DNA of 33,695 nt from Clostridium sp. (lineage in GTDB: Bacteria; Bacteroidota; Bacteroidia; Bacteroidales; Bacteroidaceae): contig JAMPGY010000026.1 in assembly GCA_023663705.1 (NCBI GenBank), positions 1-33,695 on the forward strand, read 5' to 3'. The position numbers were made by a program, and so were the translations under genes. The first letter of the stretch is position 1, and each line of letters opens with the position of its first letter. This document shows, in pieces, positions 1-9,703 of this stretch. The notes under the pieces are model-generated. The model worked only from the letters and a program-made list of their open reading frames with translations, made no database searches and had not been told where the DNA came from.

Positions 1-158
1 GGAAATTTTCGGCAGTCTTTTATATTTTTCCCCACTATTTTTCTACTGAGCCAAAGCAAGGCGAATGGAAAAAACGGACAAACATGAATAACGGAGCATA
101 GCAAAGAAGCCGTCCGAACAGTAAACATAAGGAACAGTTTTAGCCGTGTATTTTTTCT

Positions 159-185
159 CATATTCAAAGAATATGTGTATATTTG
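159..185 (+). promoter_or_regulatory. Probable gyrB promoter with an overlapping dyad
   Basis: TATATTTG at 178-185 matches the Bacteroidetes -7 element TAnnTTTG. It would start transcription near 192, about 18 nt before the gyrB ATG. No clear TTTG -33 element is visible. Directly upstream is a perfect inverted repeat, CATATTC-AAA-GAATATG (159-175), which sits in the -33 to -7 spacer and could be an operator. Bases 1-158 show no other gene or element I can recognise. Confidence 0.55.
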
Positions 186-188
186 TAG

Positions 189-2180
<1,992 letters not shown>

Positions 2181-2201
2181 GCGTTCGATCCACTTAACTT
2201 C

Positions 2202-2240
2202 AATGTGCCGGTTCCGGATGCCCGAAAACCGGCACATTTT
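2202..2240 (+). terminator. Rho-independent terminator of gyrB
   Basis: A perfect 12-bp stem, AATGTGCCGGTT (2202-2213) with AACCGGCACATT (2227-2238), encloses a 13-nt loop and is followed by TTATTT. It begins 22 nt after the gyrB stop codon. The remaining gap to the next gene (2241-2382) is AT-rich. It contains a weak TATCTTTA box at 2340-2347 that may be the -7 element of the fucosidase gene. Confidence 0.85.
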
Positions 2241-2382
2241 ATTTCCGTCCACAGGCCCATTCAAGGACTATTTTTTCGACTGACCGAATATTTTATGCCT
2301 TATTTACTCTATTATAATCTCTTATAATAAAAAAAACACTATCTTTATACCGATTTTCACTATAAAAACACTATTAACCCTT

Positions 2383-3879
2383 ATGAGAACAATCTTACAA
2401 TCACTGATGGTCGTTGGTGCACTTGCCACACCTGCAACTCTTGCAGCCCAAAGCGAGTTCAATCTTGATGTACATGTGCTTGCGAATCCGGACAACGAAC
2501 CGGCGCCAGTACACCCCGTCCCCCACGAACGCCAGATAAAATGGAATGAAACGGAATTCTATGCCTTTTATCATTATGGAATGAACACCTACACCGGTCT
2601 GGAATGGGGCAATGGCGATGAACCCGAAAGCGGATTTGCCCCCACTGCCGCCCCCAATCCCCGACAATGGCTTGAAGCAGCCAAATCAGCCGGCATGAAA
2701 GGCGGTATAGCCGTAGTGAAACACCACGACGGATTCTGCCTGTGGCCCACAGAAAGCACAACCCACAACGTGACCAACGGCGGAAATGACTTTGCACGCA
2801 ACACCAATATCCCCCGGGATTTTGCGGATGCGGCACGCGAACTGGACATGAAATACGGATTTTACGTATCACCCTGGGATCGCAACTCCGCCCATTACGG
2901 TAAAGATACCTATGTGAAAGAGGTATTCCTCCGACAGTGCGCCGAATTGGCTCAGTACGGAACCGACCAATTCGAAATGTGGTTTGACGGTGCCAACGGA
3001 GGCAGCGGATACTACGGTGGAGAAGGCGGATCGCGCTCCATCGATGCCAGCACATATTATGACATACCCAACCTGCGCGACTCCGTGCACAAAGTATGCC
3101 CCGATTGCGTGATGTGGGGCGTGGGTGGTGAAGCACGCTGGATCGGCAACGAAGCCGGATGGGCCGGCGAAACATGCTGGAGCATGGGCACCGGCACATC
3201 CGGCAACGAAAACGAATGGAAATGGAACCCCGGTGAAAGCGATGCCAAGGCAACCAACCGAGGCTGGTTCTGGCACGACGGCGAATCCGTGTCCAGTGCC
3301 GAACGCCTGTTCCAGATGTATCTTGAAACGGTGGGCCGCAATGCCACCCTCATCCTGAACCTTCCTCCCGACCAATCGGGAAGTTTGCCCGAAGCCACAG
3401 TAAACCGTTGCAAGGAACTCGGCACCATGCTGACAAACAGATTGGGAAATGACTTGGCTGTCAACGCAACGGTAACAGCCAGCGAGGAACGTTCCGCCGG
3501 AGCCGCACGCAACTACCGGGCCACTAATGTCACAGACGGAGACAAAGATACCTATTGGGCCACTAACGACGGAACACTCTCCGCCACACTTACCTTTGCA
3601 TGGGATACCCCGCAAACCATCCGTTACGTCAGCATGATGGAATACATACGCAAAGGTCAGCGGGTGAAAGCTTTCAAAATCGAGACAAGCACCGACGGAA
3701 GCACCTGGACACCTCAGGGTGGAAACATCCAGACCACCACCATCGGCTACAAACGAATCATTCCTCTGAACGGTTCCACTTCCGCCAGCTACGGCAACGG
3801 TGTAAATGCCAAATTCCTGCGCATCATCATCGAAGACAGCAAGGCCTGCCCGCTACTTCACACGGTTTGCATTTATTAA
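2383..3879 (+). CDS. Secreted GH29 alpha-L-fucosidase with C-terminal F5/8 type C-like domain
   Basis: The predicted enzyme hydrolyses terminal alpha-L-fucose from glycans in the periplasm or at the cell surface. A signal peptide ends near residue 22 (LATPATLAAQS). The GH29 barrel spans roughly residues 45-345: an early FYHYGMNTYTGLEWG strand, the VKHHDGF motif near residue 111, and FEMWFDGANG with D202 as the expected catalytic nucleophile. The acid/base residue cannot be assigned with certainty; a glutamate in the GEARWIGNEAG region is one candidate. Residues about 360-498 look like a galactose-binding, discoidin-type (CBM32-like) beta-sandwich: VNATVTASE, ATNVTDGDKDTYWAT, KFLRIIIED. The next gene starts 26 nt downstream on the same strand, so the two are probably co-transcribed. 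No SusC/SusD pair is nearby. Fucose linkage specificity cannot be read from the sequence. Confidence 0.88.
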   Translation: MRTILQSLMVVGALATPATLAAQSEFNLDVHVLANPDNEPAPVHPVPHERQIKWNETEFYAFYHYGMNTYTGLEWGNGDEPESGFAPTAAPNPRQWLEAAKSAGMKGGIAVVKHHDGFCLWPTESTTHNVTNGGNDFARNTNIPRDFADAARELDMKYGFYVSPWDRNSAHYGKDTYVKEVFLRQCAELAQYGTDQFEMWFDGANGGSGYYGGEGGSRSIDASTYYDIPNLRDSVHKVCPDCVMWGVGGEARWIGNEAGWAGETCWSMGTGTSGNENEWKWNPGESDAKATNRGWFWHDGESVSSAERLFQMYLETVGRNATLILNLPPDQSGSLPEATVNRCKELGTMLTNRLGNDLAVNATVTASEERSAGAARNYRATNVTDGDKDTYWATNDGTLSATLTFAWDTPQTIRYVSMMEYIRKGQRVKAFKIETSTDGSTWTPQGGNIQTTTIGYKRIIPLNGSTSASYGNGVNAKFLRIIIEDSKACPLLHTVCIY

Positions 3880-3905
3880 TCCCCATCTAAAAAAGAAAAC
3901 GACTT

Positions 3906-6900
3906 ATGAATATAAAAAAATACATAGGACTGACAGCTTTAGTTCTTCCGCTTACGGCTAACGCACAACTGAATATCGGCTTTGAAACAGCTGACGCCTA
4001 CACCAACCTCAATGTATATGACGCGTGGGAGGAATCACCCTTCAGAACAGGTCTGCTGCAAGGTAATGTGCGTGTGATCTCCAACGAACTTAACCAGGAA
4101 GATGAAATTCTCGGCAAAGCCCCCAATGCGACAGAAAAGATGCTGGCGGTTCAATGTTCCCGTTTCGGCAGCAATACGTTCGGAGCCCGCATTGATCTGG
4201 CAGAACCTTTTGAACTGACCAAGACCGCCAAATACGTACATGTGTTCATCAACAAACCCACCGAAGGACGTGTCATGCTCATCGGTCTGGGCAAACGCAC
4301 AGACCGCGCCGGACAATCCAAGGAAACAGAACAGTTCTGGGAAGTAGCCGGCAGCAAGATTACCGCCAACAAATGGAGTGACGCTGTCTTCACGATCAAA
4401 GGAGCCGGTGGCATCGAGATTCACAGTCTCATAGTTGTACCCGAATGCGAATCTCCACACAATCTTACAGCGGATTTCGCCGCCTACATCGACGAGATAA
4501 CTCTCATGGACACGCCGACTCCCCGTGTCATCTATAGCGACTACCCACTGAACTACGAAGAGACACAGGCTTCCAACAAGTCCAATTTCTATCTGAACTC
4601 CATTGCTTTGAATGGTTCTTCAGACGGCAATCAAACCATCAATGTGGGCAGCTTGTCACCACAGGTTATCTACCGCAACCAATTGGAGAATACCTTTACA
4701 GCCAAAGCCGGCGAAACCCTGACTCCCAACTTTTCCTTCACCGGAAGCTGGATGAACGGTTACGTGTATCTCGACCGCGGAAATGATGGTAAATTCACGG
4801 CAGACCTGAATGAGGACTATACCATTCCCGCCGGAAGCGATATCATGACTTATTCCTATGTGGAGACCGTGGAGAACACGGAAGGATACAAGAGCGATGG
4901 TACTAAAATCAACGGAAACGCCCGCAACTTCATCAATCCGCCCGCATTCCAAGTGCCCGCGGATCTGGCCAACGGCTTCTACCGCATGCGCTTCAAAGTA
5001 GACTGGGGCTGTGTAGATCCCGCCGGCCGGAACACAGCCACCAACAACATCGTGCAGAATGGCGGTATGATTGTGGACGTACGTATGAACGTACACGGCG
5101 ATGAAGTCACCGTGAAGCGTTCGGGCGGCCTCAACGGTGACATTATGAATGAAGATGGGACGGAACTGATTCAAAAAACGGTAAAGTTTGGCGAACCTGT
5201 CACAATCATTGCCAAACCGGCCTCCGACAACTTCCAGATTTCATATATCAAGGTGCGCCACGGCTATAACCTGTCCGGTGACAGCCTCGTGCATGGCACA
5301 CCGCAATATACCGATGTCATTATCCCGGCATTCTTGTTCAAGGAAAACAAATACACCATCCCCGGCGAATACATTGACGGTGACGTGGAGATTGAGCCTT
5401 ACTTTGTGGATGCGGGTACGACCACTGATCCTGAAAATGACTATGCCCGCAACTTTTCGGACGATCTGACCATCACGCGCACAGACCGCAAACTGAACAG
5501 TTTTACATTCACGGCCACCCAAGGCGGAACATCCACCATCACTCTGCCCGAAGGTACCAACTACGTCTACCGGAATCTGACCGATAAGCAGGTGTCTGTT
5601 GTGCCCGGCGACGTCGTGACAACAGCCGTGAACTATACCGGCCGCGCCATGCACCACTACCTGTATGTGGATCTGAATAACGACGGCCAATTTACCAGTT
5701 TGTTGAAAGAGAATGGTGTTCCGGAATTTACCAGTGAACTCATTGCCTACACATACTACAATCAAAAAAACAGTCTGGGAGAAAGCATCAGCGTTCCCGG
5801 TGGTGTTTCCGTAGAATCTTTACCGGCTTTTACGATACCGGCCATCCTGCCCACCGGCATCTACCGTGCCCGTCTGAAAGTGGACTGGAATAATATCGAT
5901 CCCGCCGGACACTGGAATGAATCCGAAGGAAACAAGATCGACGAAAACGGAGGCTATGTGGTTGACTTTTTGCTCAACGTGCACGACACCACCCATAAAT
6001 TGGAATTGCTGACCACCAACGGAAGCATCCACAGCACCGGCAATACGGCATTGCCGCTCAACGTGCCCGTGTTTCAATCACTCAGCATAGTGCCCACCCC
6101 TGCGGCAAATGGCTACACGGCGGAGAAGATTACCATCAAACACGGTCATAACTTCGATGGCCCGCAATACATCCATGGCAACCGCCAATGGAGCGAATTT
6201 GAAGTGGAAGCCGGAGATTACACCATCCCCGCGGACAGTGTGAACGGCGACATGGCCATCACTGTTGACTTTGAAGCCGATGAAAATGCCACCTACCAAT
6301 TGGTGTTCAGCGATGAGTTCAACGAGCCCGACGGCACACGTCCCAACCCAGAGAAATGGGTATGCAGTCCACGCCAGAACGCAACCTGGAACCGCTGGAT
6401 TGCCGATGACGAACGTGTGGCTTTTCTGCAAGGCGGACAACTGGTGACACGTGCCATCCCCAACCCCGACACAGACAAGTATCAAGGCGACATGATTACC
6501 GGTGCCGTACAGAGTAGCGGTGGACGTTTCGGCTTCAAATACGGTAAGATTGAAGCACGCCTGCTTACCAATCCTCACACAGGAAACTTCCCGGCCTTCT
6601 GGATGATGCCCGACGACCAAACCGGCGGATGGCCGGCCTGCGGTGAGATTGACATCTGGGAACAGATTGACAACCAGGATAGAGCTTATCACACGCTCCA
6701 CACTGGCTACAGAACATCAATGTACTCGGCTAACGAGTACTGCCCCACCGACCGCTACCACACGTTCGGCTTCGAATGGGATGCTGAAAAAATGATCTGG
6801 TATCTTGACGGAAAGGAAGTGGGACGCTACAACAAGGCATCCAATTCCAATCCCTCTTCATGGCCCTTTGACAAGACATTCTACATCATCCTGAACCAGT

Positions 6901-7211
6901 CGGTGGGCAACAATGCCTGGGCCGCCAATGCAGACATCACCCACACCTACGAAACCCGTTTCGACTGGGTACGTGTGTATCAGACCAGAGAACAGAGCGG
7001 GAACGCAATCAAGGAAACAAGTGCCAACCATGACCTGTGTATCGGAGTCACCCCGGGATCCATCAACATCACAGCAGAGACTGCCACGGCTGTCACCGTC
7101 TGCAACCTTGCCGGCCAAAGCCTGTTCAACGGACTTATCAACGGCCGCCAGTCCATCGCCGTAGCACAAGGCGTATATATCGTAAACAACCAGAAAGTGG
7201 TTGTGCCTTAA
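3906..7211 (+). CDS. Secreted multidomain GH16 endo-glycanase (laminarinase / endo-beta-galactosidase-like)
   Basis: This 1101-residue secreted protein has a signal peptide (residues 1-20) and an N-terminal beta-sandwich-like region to about 205. Two copies of a roughly 290-residue unit follow, about 209-502 and 510-790. Each unit holds a GEVED-like segment (YVYLDRGNDGKF near 286, YLYVDLNNDGQF near 585) and then a module ending in YTIPGEYIDGDVEIEP or YTIPADSVNGDMAITV. The GH16 catalytic domain covers about 797-1027 and contains GEIDIWE at 913-919, with E914 as nucleophile, D916 assisting and E919 as acid/base. The last 70 residues resemble a type IX secretion-like C-terminal sandwich (VCNLAGQSLFNG...GVYIVNNQKVVVP). 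GH16 includes laminarinases, agarases and mucin endo-O-glycanases, so the substrate is open. It lies 26 nt after the fucosidase, probably in one transcript. Confidence 0.86.
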   Translation: MNIKKYIGLTALVLPLTANAQLNIGFETADAYTNLNVYDAWEESPFRTGLLQGNVRVISNELNQEDEILGKAPNATEKMLAVQCSRFGSNTFGARIDLAEPFELTKTAKYVHVFINKPTEGRVMLIGLGKRTDRAGQSKETEQFWEVAGSKITANKWSDAVFTIKGAGGIEIHSLIVVPECESPHNLTADFAAYIDEITLMDTPTPRVIYSDYPLNYEETQASNKSNFYLNSIALNGSSDGNQTINVGSLSPQVIYRNQLENTFTAKAGETLTPNFSFTGSWMNGYVYLDRGNDGKFTADLNEDYTIPAGSDIMTYSYVETVENTEGYKSDGTKINGNARNFINPPAFQVPADLANGFYRMRFKVDWGCVDPAGRNTATNNIVQNGGMIVDVRMNVHGDEVTVKRSGGLNGDIMNEDGTELIQKTVKFGEPVTIIAKPASDNFQISYIKVRHGYNLSGDSLVHGTPQYTDVIIPAFLFKENKYTIPGEYIDGDVEIEPYFVDAGTTTDPENDYARNFSDDLTITRTDRKLNSFTFTATQGGTSTITLPEGTNYVYRNLTDKQVSVVPGDVVTTAVNYTGRAMHHYLYVDLNNDGQFTSLLKENGVPEFTSELIAYTYYNQKNSLGESISVPGGVSVESLPAFTIPAILPTGIYRARLKVDWNNIDPAGHWNESEGNKIDENGGYVVDFLLNVHDTTHKLELLTTNGSIHSTGNTALPLNVPVFQSLSIVPTPAANGYTAEKITIKHGHNFDGPQYIHGNRQWSEFEVEAGDYTIPADSVNGDMAITVDFEADENATYQLVFSDEFNEPDGTRPNPEKWVCSPRQNATWNRWIADDERVAFLQGGQLVTRAIPNPDTDKYQGDMITGAVQSSGGRFGFKYGKIEARLLTNPHTGNFPAFWMMPDDQTGGWPACGEIDIWEQIDNQDRAYHTLHTGYRTSMYSANEYCPTDRYHTFGFEWDAEKMIWYLDGKEVGRYNKASNSNPSSWPFDKTFYIILNQSVGNNAWAANADITHTYETRFDWVRVYQTREQSGNAIKETSANHDLCIGVTPGSINITAETATAVTVCNLAGQSLFNGLINGRQSIAVAQGVYIVNNQKVVVP

Positions 7212-7249
7212 AGAGGCGCACCCATTCTAATAAGGAATAACAACAGAAG

Positions 7250-7280
7250 AGGCTGTCTAACAAGTTTAGGCGGCCTTTTT
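7250..7280 (+). terminator. Rho-independent terminator after the GH29-GH16 unit
   Basis: AGGCTGTCTAA (7250-7260) pairs over 11 bp, including two G-U pairs, with TTAGGCGGCCT (7266-7276) around the loop CAAGT. A T-run follows (7277-7280). This is a strong intrinsic terminator 39 nt after the GH16 stop codon. Confidence 0.85.
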
Positions 7281-7450
7281 CCTGTGTGGATGGCTGTGTC
7301 GGCACTGTCCGGATGACCGGCGGAACGGTGGATAGGCCGACTGCTGAACATCGTGTGGGAAATGACGGGTATGGTGGAAAAAACAGCTACGGTGAATCTC
7401 TTCGTAGACGGTTTCTTTCAGGTCTTTTCTTCGGTTGGGTCCATCGTCCA
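7281..7450. other. Non-coding convergent intergenic block
   Basis: About 170 bp between the GH16 terminator and the 22-bp repeat array. Open frames exist here on both strands, but none has a recognisable product, start context or domain. The whole block 7250-7537 may be a dispersed repeat that carries the terminator and the tandem array together. That is an inference which needs a genome-wide search. Confidence 0.35.
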
Positions 7451-7537
7451 CCCCCTGTCGAAAAACGGTCAACTCCCTATCGAAAGTCTGTCAACCCCCT
7501 ATCGAAAAGTTGTTTGCCCCCTATCGAAAAAGATCAG
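7451..7537. repeat. Four tandem copies of a 22-bp repeat
   Basis: Units start at 7451, 7473, 7495 and 7517 with an exact 22-bp period. Each begins CCCCCTATCGAAAA or a close variant (CCCCCTGTCGAAAA, CTCCCTATCGAAAG). Units 1 and 2 end in GTCAA, unit 3 in GTTTG, and unit 4 is cut off after about 20 bp. On the minus strand the core reads TTTTCGATAGGGGG. The array lies between convergent genes, downstream of both. The 14-bp conserved core and 8-bp variable part are far too short for a CRISPR array. Confidence 0.85.
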
Positions 7538-7551
7538 AAAGCGATCTGATC
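7527..7551 (-). terminator. Probable terminator of the ung-DUF3109 unit
   Basis: On the minus strand GATCAGA (7551-7545) and TCTGATC (7538-7532) form a 7-bp hairpin with a 6-nt loop, followed by five Ts (7531-7527). It lies about 40 nt after the stop codon of the DUF3109 gene. The T-run overlaps the last unit of the 22-bp repeat. Confidence 0.55.
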
Positions 7552-7589
7552 CAGAACAGACTCCGGGCTATTCCATGACTCGGTTGTGT

Positions 7590-8192
7590 TTAAATCATAT
7601 TCTGCCGTTTCAGTTCCTCCACAACGTCCTCCAACTCGGCATACCACGCCTCACCGAAACGGCGGACAAGCGGCGCCTTCAGAAAACGATAAACAGGCAA
7701 ATCCAGCTGCCGGCCTTTCACTACGGCCATCTTGCACACATCCCAACGGTTGTAGTTGAGCGCCACGCAATCGCCTATACGTTTCAGGCGGATGGGATAA
7801 AGATGACAGGACAAAGGTTTGTAGAAGCGGGTCTTCCCTTCGCGATAGGCCTTCTCCAACGCACAATAGCAGGTGCCGTCCTCGCTGTAGCAAGTAAACA
7901 CACAGTCCTTGCCATTGACAATACTGGTCACAAGGTCGCCTTCCTCATCGGTATAGACCACCCCCTGCCGGTCAATGACCGCCTGCGCCGATGCCGACAA
8001 CATGGGCCATACCACGGGAAGGGCTTCTTCCAGCTCGGCCACCTCATCCAAATCTACCGGTGCCCCGGCATCGCCTTCTATACAACAAGCGCCCTTGCAG
8101 GCCTCCAGATCACAACAGAACTTCTCGGTCAGACAGTCCACAGACACAATCGTGTCGTCTATCTGTATCATTGGTATACGATTGTCTCTCAT
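7590..8192 (-). CDS. DUF3109-family cysteine-rich protein
   Basis: A 200-residue protein rich in cysteines arranged like a metal-binding cluster. FCCDLEACKGACCIEGDAG (residues 25-43) holds five cysteines, with another at residue 20. CVFTCYSEDGTCYC holds four more, and SCHLYPIRL adds Cys-His. This pattern matches the DUF3109 family, which is related to the YkgJ-type zinc/iron-cluster-binding proteins; the biochemical role is not established. No signal peptide or membrane segment is seen, so it is probably cytoplasmic. ATG codons at 8192 and 8171 (MIQIDDTIVS) are both possible starts, and family members often begin near MIQIDD. It starts 10 nt after the ung stop codon and is probably co-transcribed with ung. 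Confidence 0.8.
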   Translation of the reverse strand: MRDNRIPMIQIDDTIVSVDCLTEKFCCDLEACKGACCIEGDAGAPVDLDEVAELEEALPVVWPMLSASAQAVIDRQGVVYTDEEGDLVTSIVNGKDCVFTCYSEDGTCYCALEKAYREGKTRFYKPLSCHLYPIRLKRIGDCVALNYNRWDVCKMAVVKGRQLDLPVYRFLKAPLVRRFGEAWYAELEDVVEELKRQNMI

Positions 8193-8202
8193 CTTAATTA
8201 TT

Positions 8203-8865
8203 CTACCAGTTTATAGGGGCTTTACCATGCTGCAACAGATATTCATTTGTGCGACTGAAATGCTTGTTTCCAAAGAAACCGTGATAGGCCGACAGGGGCG
8301 ACGGATGGGCGGAAGCCAATACCAAGTGGCGATTGCGGTCGATAAAGGCTCCTTTCTTCTGGGCATAGGAACCCCATAGGATGAAGACAAGGTGATCCTT
8401 CTCTTCGGCCAGTGCCTTGATGGCCGCATCCGTAAATTCTTCCCATCCCCGCCGTTGATGGGAACCGGCCTGATGAGCCCGAACGGTGAGTGTGGCGTTG
8501 AGCAGCAGCACCCCCTGTTCAGCCCACCGGGTGAGATTGCCCGTGACGGGAACCGGCGTGCCTAAGTCGCTCTGAATCTCCTTGAAGATATTCTGCAGCG
8601 AGGGGGGAAAAGGCACCCCGTCGTTCACGGAGAAGCACAGACCGTGCGCCTGCCCGGGGCCGTGATAAGGGTCCTGACCGATAATAACGACCTTTACCTG
8701 ATCAAACGGACAGAGATTGAAGGCATTGAAAATGAGTCTACCGGGTGGGTAACAAGTGGCGACGCTGTATTCACTCCGCACAAAGGCCGTCAGGTTCTCG
8801 AAATAAGGTTTACTGAACTCGGCAGACAACTGTTGTTTCCAAGCCTGCTCAATCTGTACATCCAT
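8203..8865 (-). CDS. ung: Uracil-DNA glycosylase
   Basis: This enzyme removes uracil from DNA arising from cytosine deamination or dUTP incorporation and starts base-excision repair. The protein is 220 residues, the normal length for family 1 UDG. GQDPYH lies at residues 63-68, with D65 as the water-activating residue. [10 protein letters not shown] is the uracil-pocket region with the conserved Asn. [21 protein letters not shown] starts at H187 and forms the catalytic His and minor-groove loop. The frame is open upstream to 8964, but the extra 33 residues have no family resemblance and would span the promoter, so I place the start at the ATG at 8865 (MDVQIEQAW). The DUF3109 gene follows 10 nt downstream. 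Confidence 0.96.
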   Translation of the reverse strand: MDVQIEQAWKQQLSAEFSKPYFENLTAFVRSEYSVATCYPPGRLIFNAFNLCPFDQVKVVIIGQDPYHGPGQAHGLCFSVNDGVPFPPSLQNIFKEIQSDLGTPVPVTGNLTRWAEQGVLLLNATLTVRAHQAGSHQRRGWEEFTDAAIKALAEEKDHLVFILWGSYAQKKGAFIDRNRHLVLASAHPSPLSAYHGFFGNKHFSRTNEYLLQHGKAPINW

Positions 8866-8896
8866 GGATATTTCTTTCGGTATTATTTGTAACGTA

Positions 8897-8904
8897 CAAA
8901 AGTA
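8897..8904 (-). promoter_or_regulatory. Probable -7 element of the ung promoter
   Basis: The minus strand reads TACTTTTG, matching TAnnTTTG, about 31 nt upstream of the ung ATG. No good -33 element is visible. The placement supports the 8865 start rather than the longer frame. Confidence 0.5.
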
Positions 8905-9027
8905 CGTATTTTCATCGGAAATAAATGCGTTGCAAAACAGAAAGTTTACCTCACACAAAGGCATGCGCCACCGGAATCACTCCGCCGACGCACGCACCAA
9001 CTTCATATATTCATGAAAAACAGTGTG

Positions 9028-9552
9028 CTATTTAAACATGTAGCGCTTCACCTTTTCCTGCATATCAGCCGACAGAGCAGCCTGCGCCTTGCATCGGCCA
9101 ACAACCTCCTGCACTAAATCCTTTGGCATATCCGTGGCTCGTCTCCACTTGTCATGACGCTTGAACCACCATCCGTGGAAATGATTCTTATCCACCACGA
9201 TAACGGCAGTGCAGTCGGTCTTGCGCCCCATCTCGGTGTAGACGCCGTCTTTACTATAGGTATATGTTCCGTATTCATGAGGCAGTATCTGGAAACTGCC
9301 ATCTTTGAGCTTCACCACCTGTGCACAGGCGTATTCACCATCCGCACCAAACACTTTGATCTGCGTGTAGTCCGTCCCACACTCCTTGGTCTCCTCACCA
9401 TTCCATTGCATGGACTCCATCAACCAGACACCCACCAGATACTTATTCTCCACCTTGGTCTGTGCATTCAGGTTTCCTGCAGAAAACAACATGGCCACTG
9501 CTGTCAGGATGCCCATCATCATTCTGTTTACATCATTCCTTTTCATAAGCAT
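9028..9552 (-). CDS. Secreted lipocalin-like protein (DUF4488-type)
   Basis: A 174-residue protein with an N-terminal signal peptide ending near residue 31 (MLFSAGNLNAQ). The mature part begins LVGVWLMESMQWNGEE and continues with alternating short strands (YTQIKVFGADGEYACAQVV, YGTYTYSKDGVYTEMG, TAVIVVDKNHFHGWWF). It ends in a helical tail of about 30 residues. The GVW opening and strand pattern suggest a small lipocalin/calycin-like barrel, and I associate it with the DUF4488 group of Bacteroidales proteins; ligand and role are unknown. ATGs at 9552 and 9546 are both usable starts. A good promoter lies upstream. The split regulator at 9704-10730, on the same strand, has an N-terminal domain resembling this protein (see findings). 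Confidence 0.7.
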   Translation of the reverse strand: MLMKRNDVNRMMMGILTAVAMLFSAGNLNAQTKVENKYLVGVWLMESMQWNGEETKECGTDYTQIKVFGADGEYACAQVVKLKDGSFQILPHEYGTYTYSKDGVYTEMGRKTDCTAVIVVDKNHFHGWWFKRHDKWRRATDMPKDLVQEVVGRCKAQAALSADMQEKVKRYMFK

Positions 9553-9598
9553 TTAATTTTTAAGATGATTTTTAAACTGTGTGAACTGAATCACAGCA

Positions 9599-9630
9599 CA
9601 AAGGTATCCAAGCAGCAACCGCCGCCCAAG
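9599..9630 (-). promoter_or_regulatory. Promoter of the lipocalin-like gene
   Basis: On the minus strand CTTG (9630-9627), a 20-nt spacer and TACCTTTG (9606-9599) closely fit the Bacteroidetes TTTG-N20-TAnnTTTG pattern. The -33 element lies inside a short dyad, CCAAG (9626-9630) with CTTGG (9638-9642), which could be a regulator site. The predicted leader is about 40 nt. Confidence 0.65.
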
Positions 9631-9703
9631 AAAAATGCTTGGCAAAAAGTTGGCATTACATGCAAAGTGATGCAAACCGAATTGGGAAAAATCAGTAATC
9701 CAC

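Noticed and set aside
7266-7472. Minus-strand 68-codon frame in the convergent gap
   Set aside because: It starts inside the 22-bp repeat and ends in the GH16 terminator; no recognisable protein features.
7451-7537. CRISPR array
   Set aside because: The period is only 22 bp with about 8 bp of variable sequence and no room for spacers; no cas genes are in the window.
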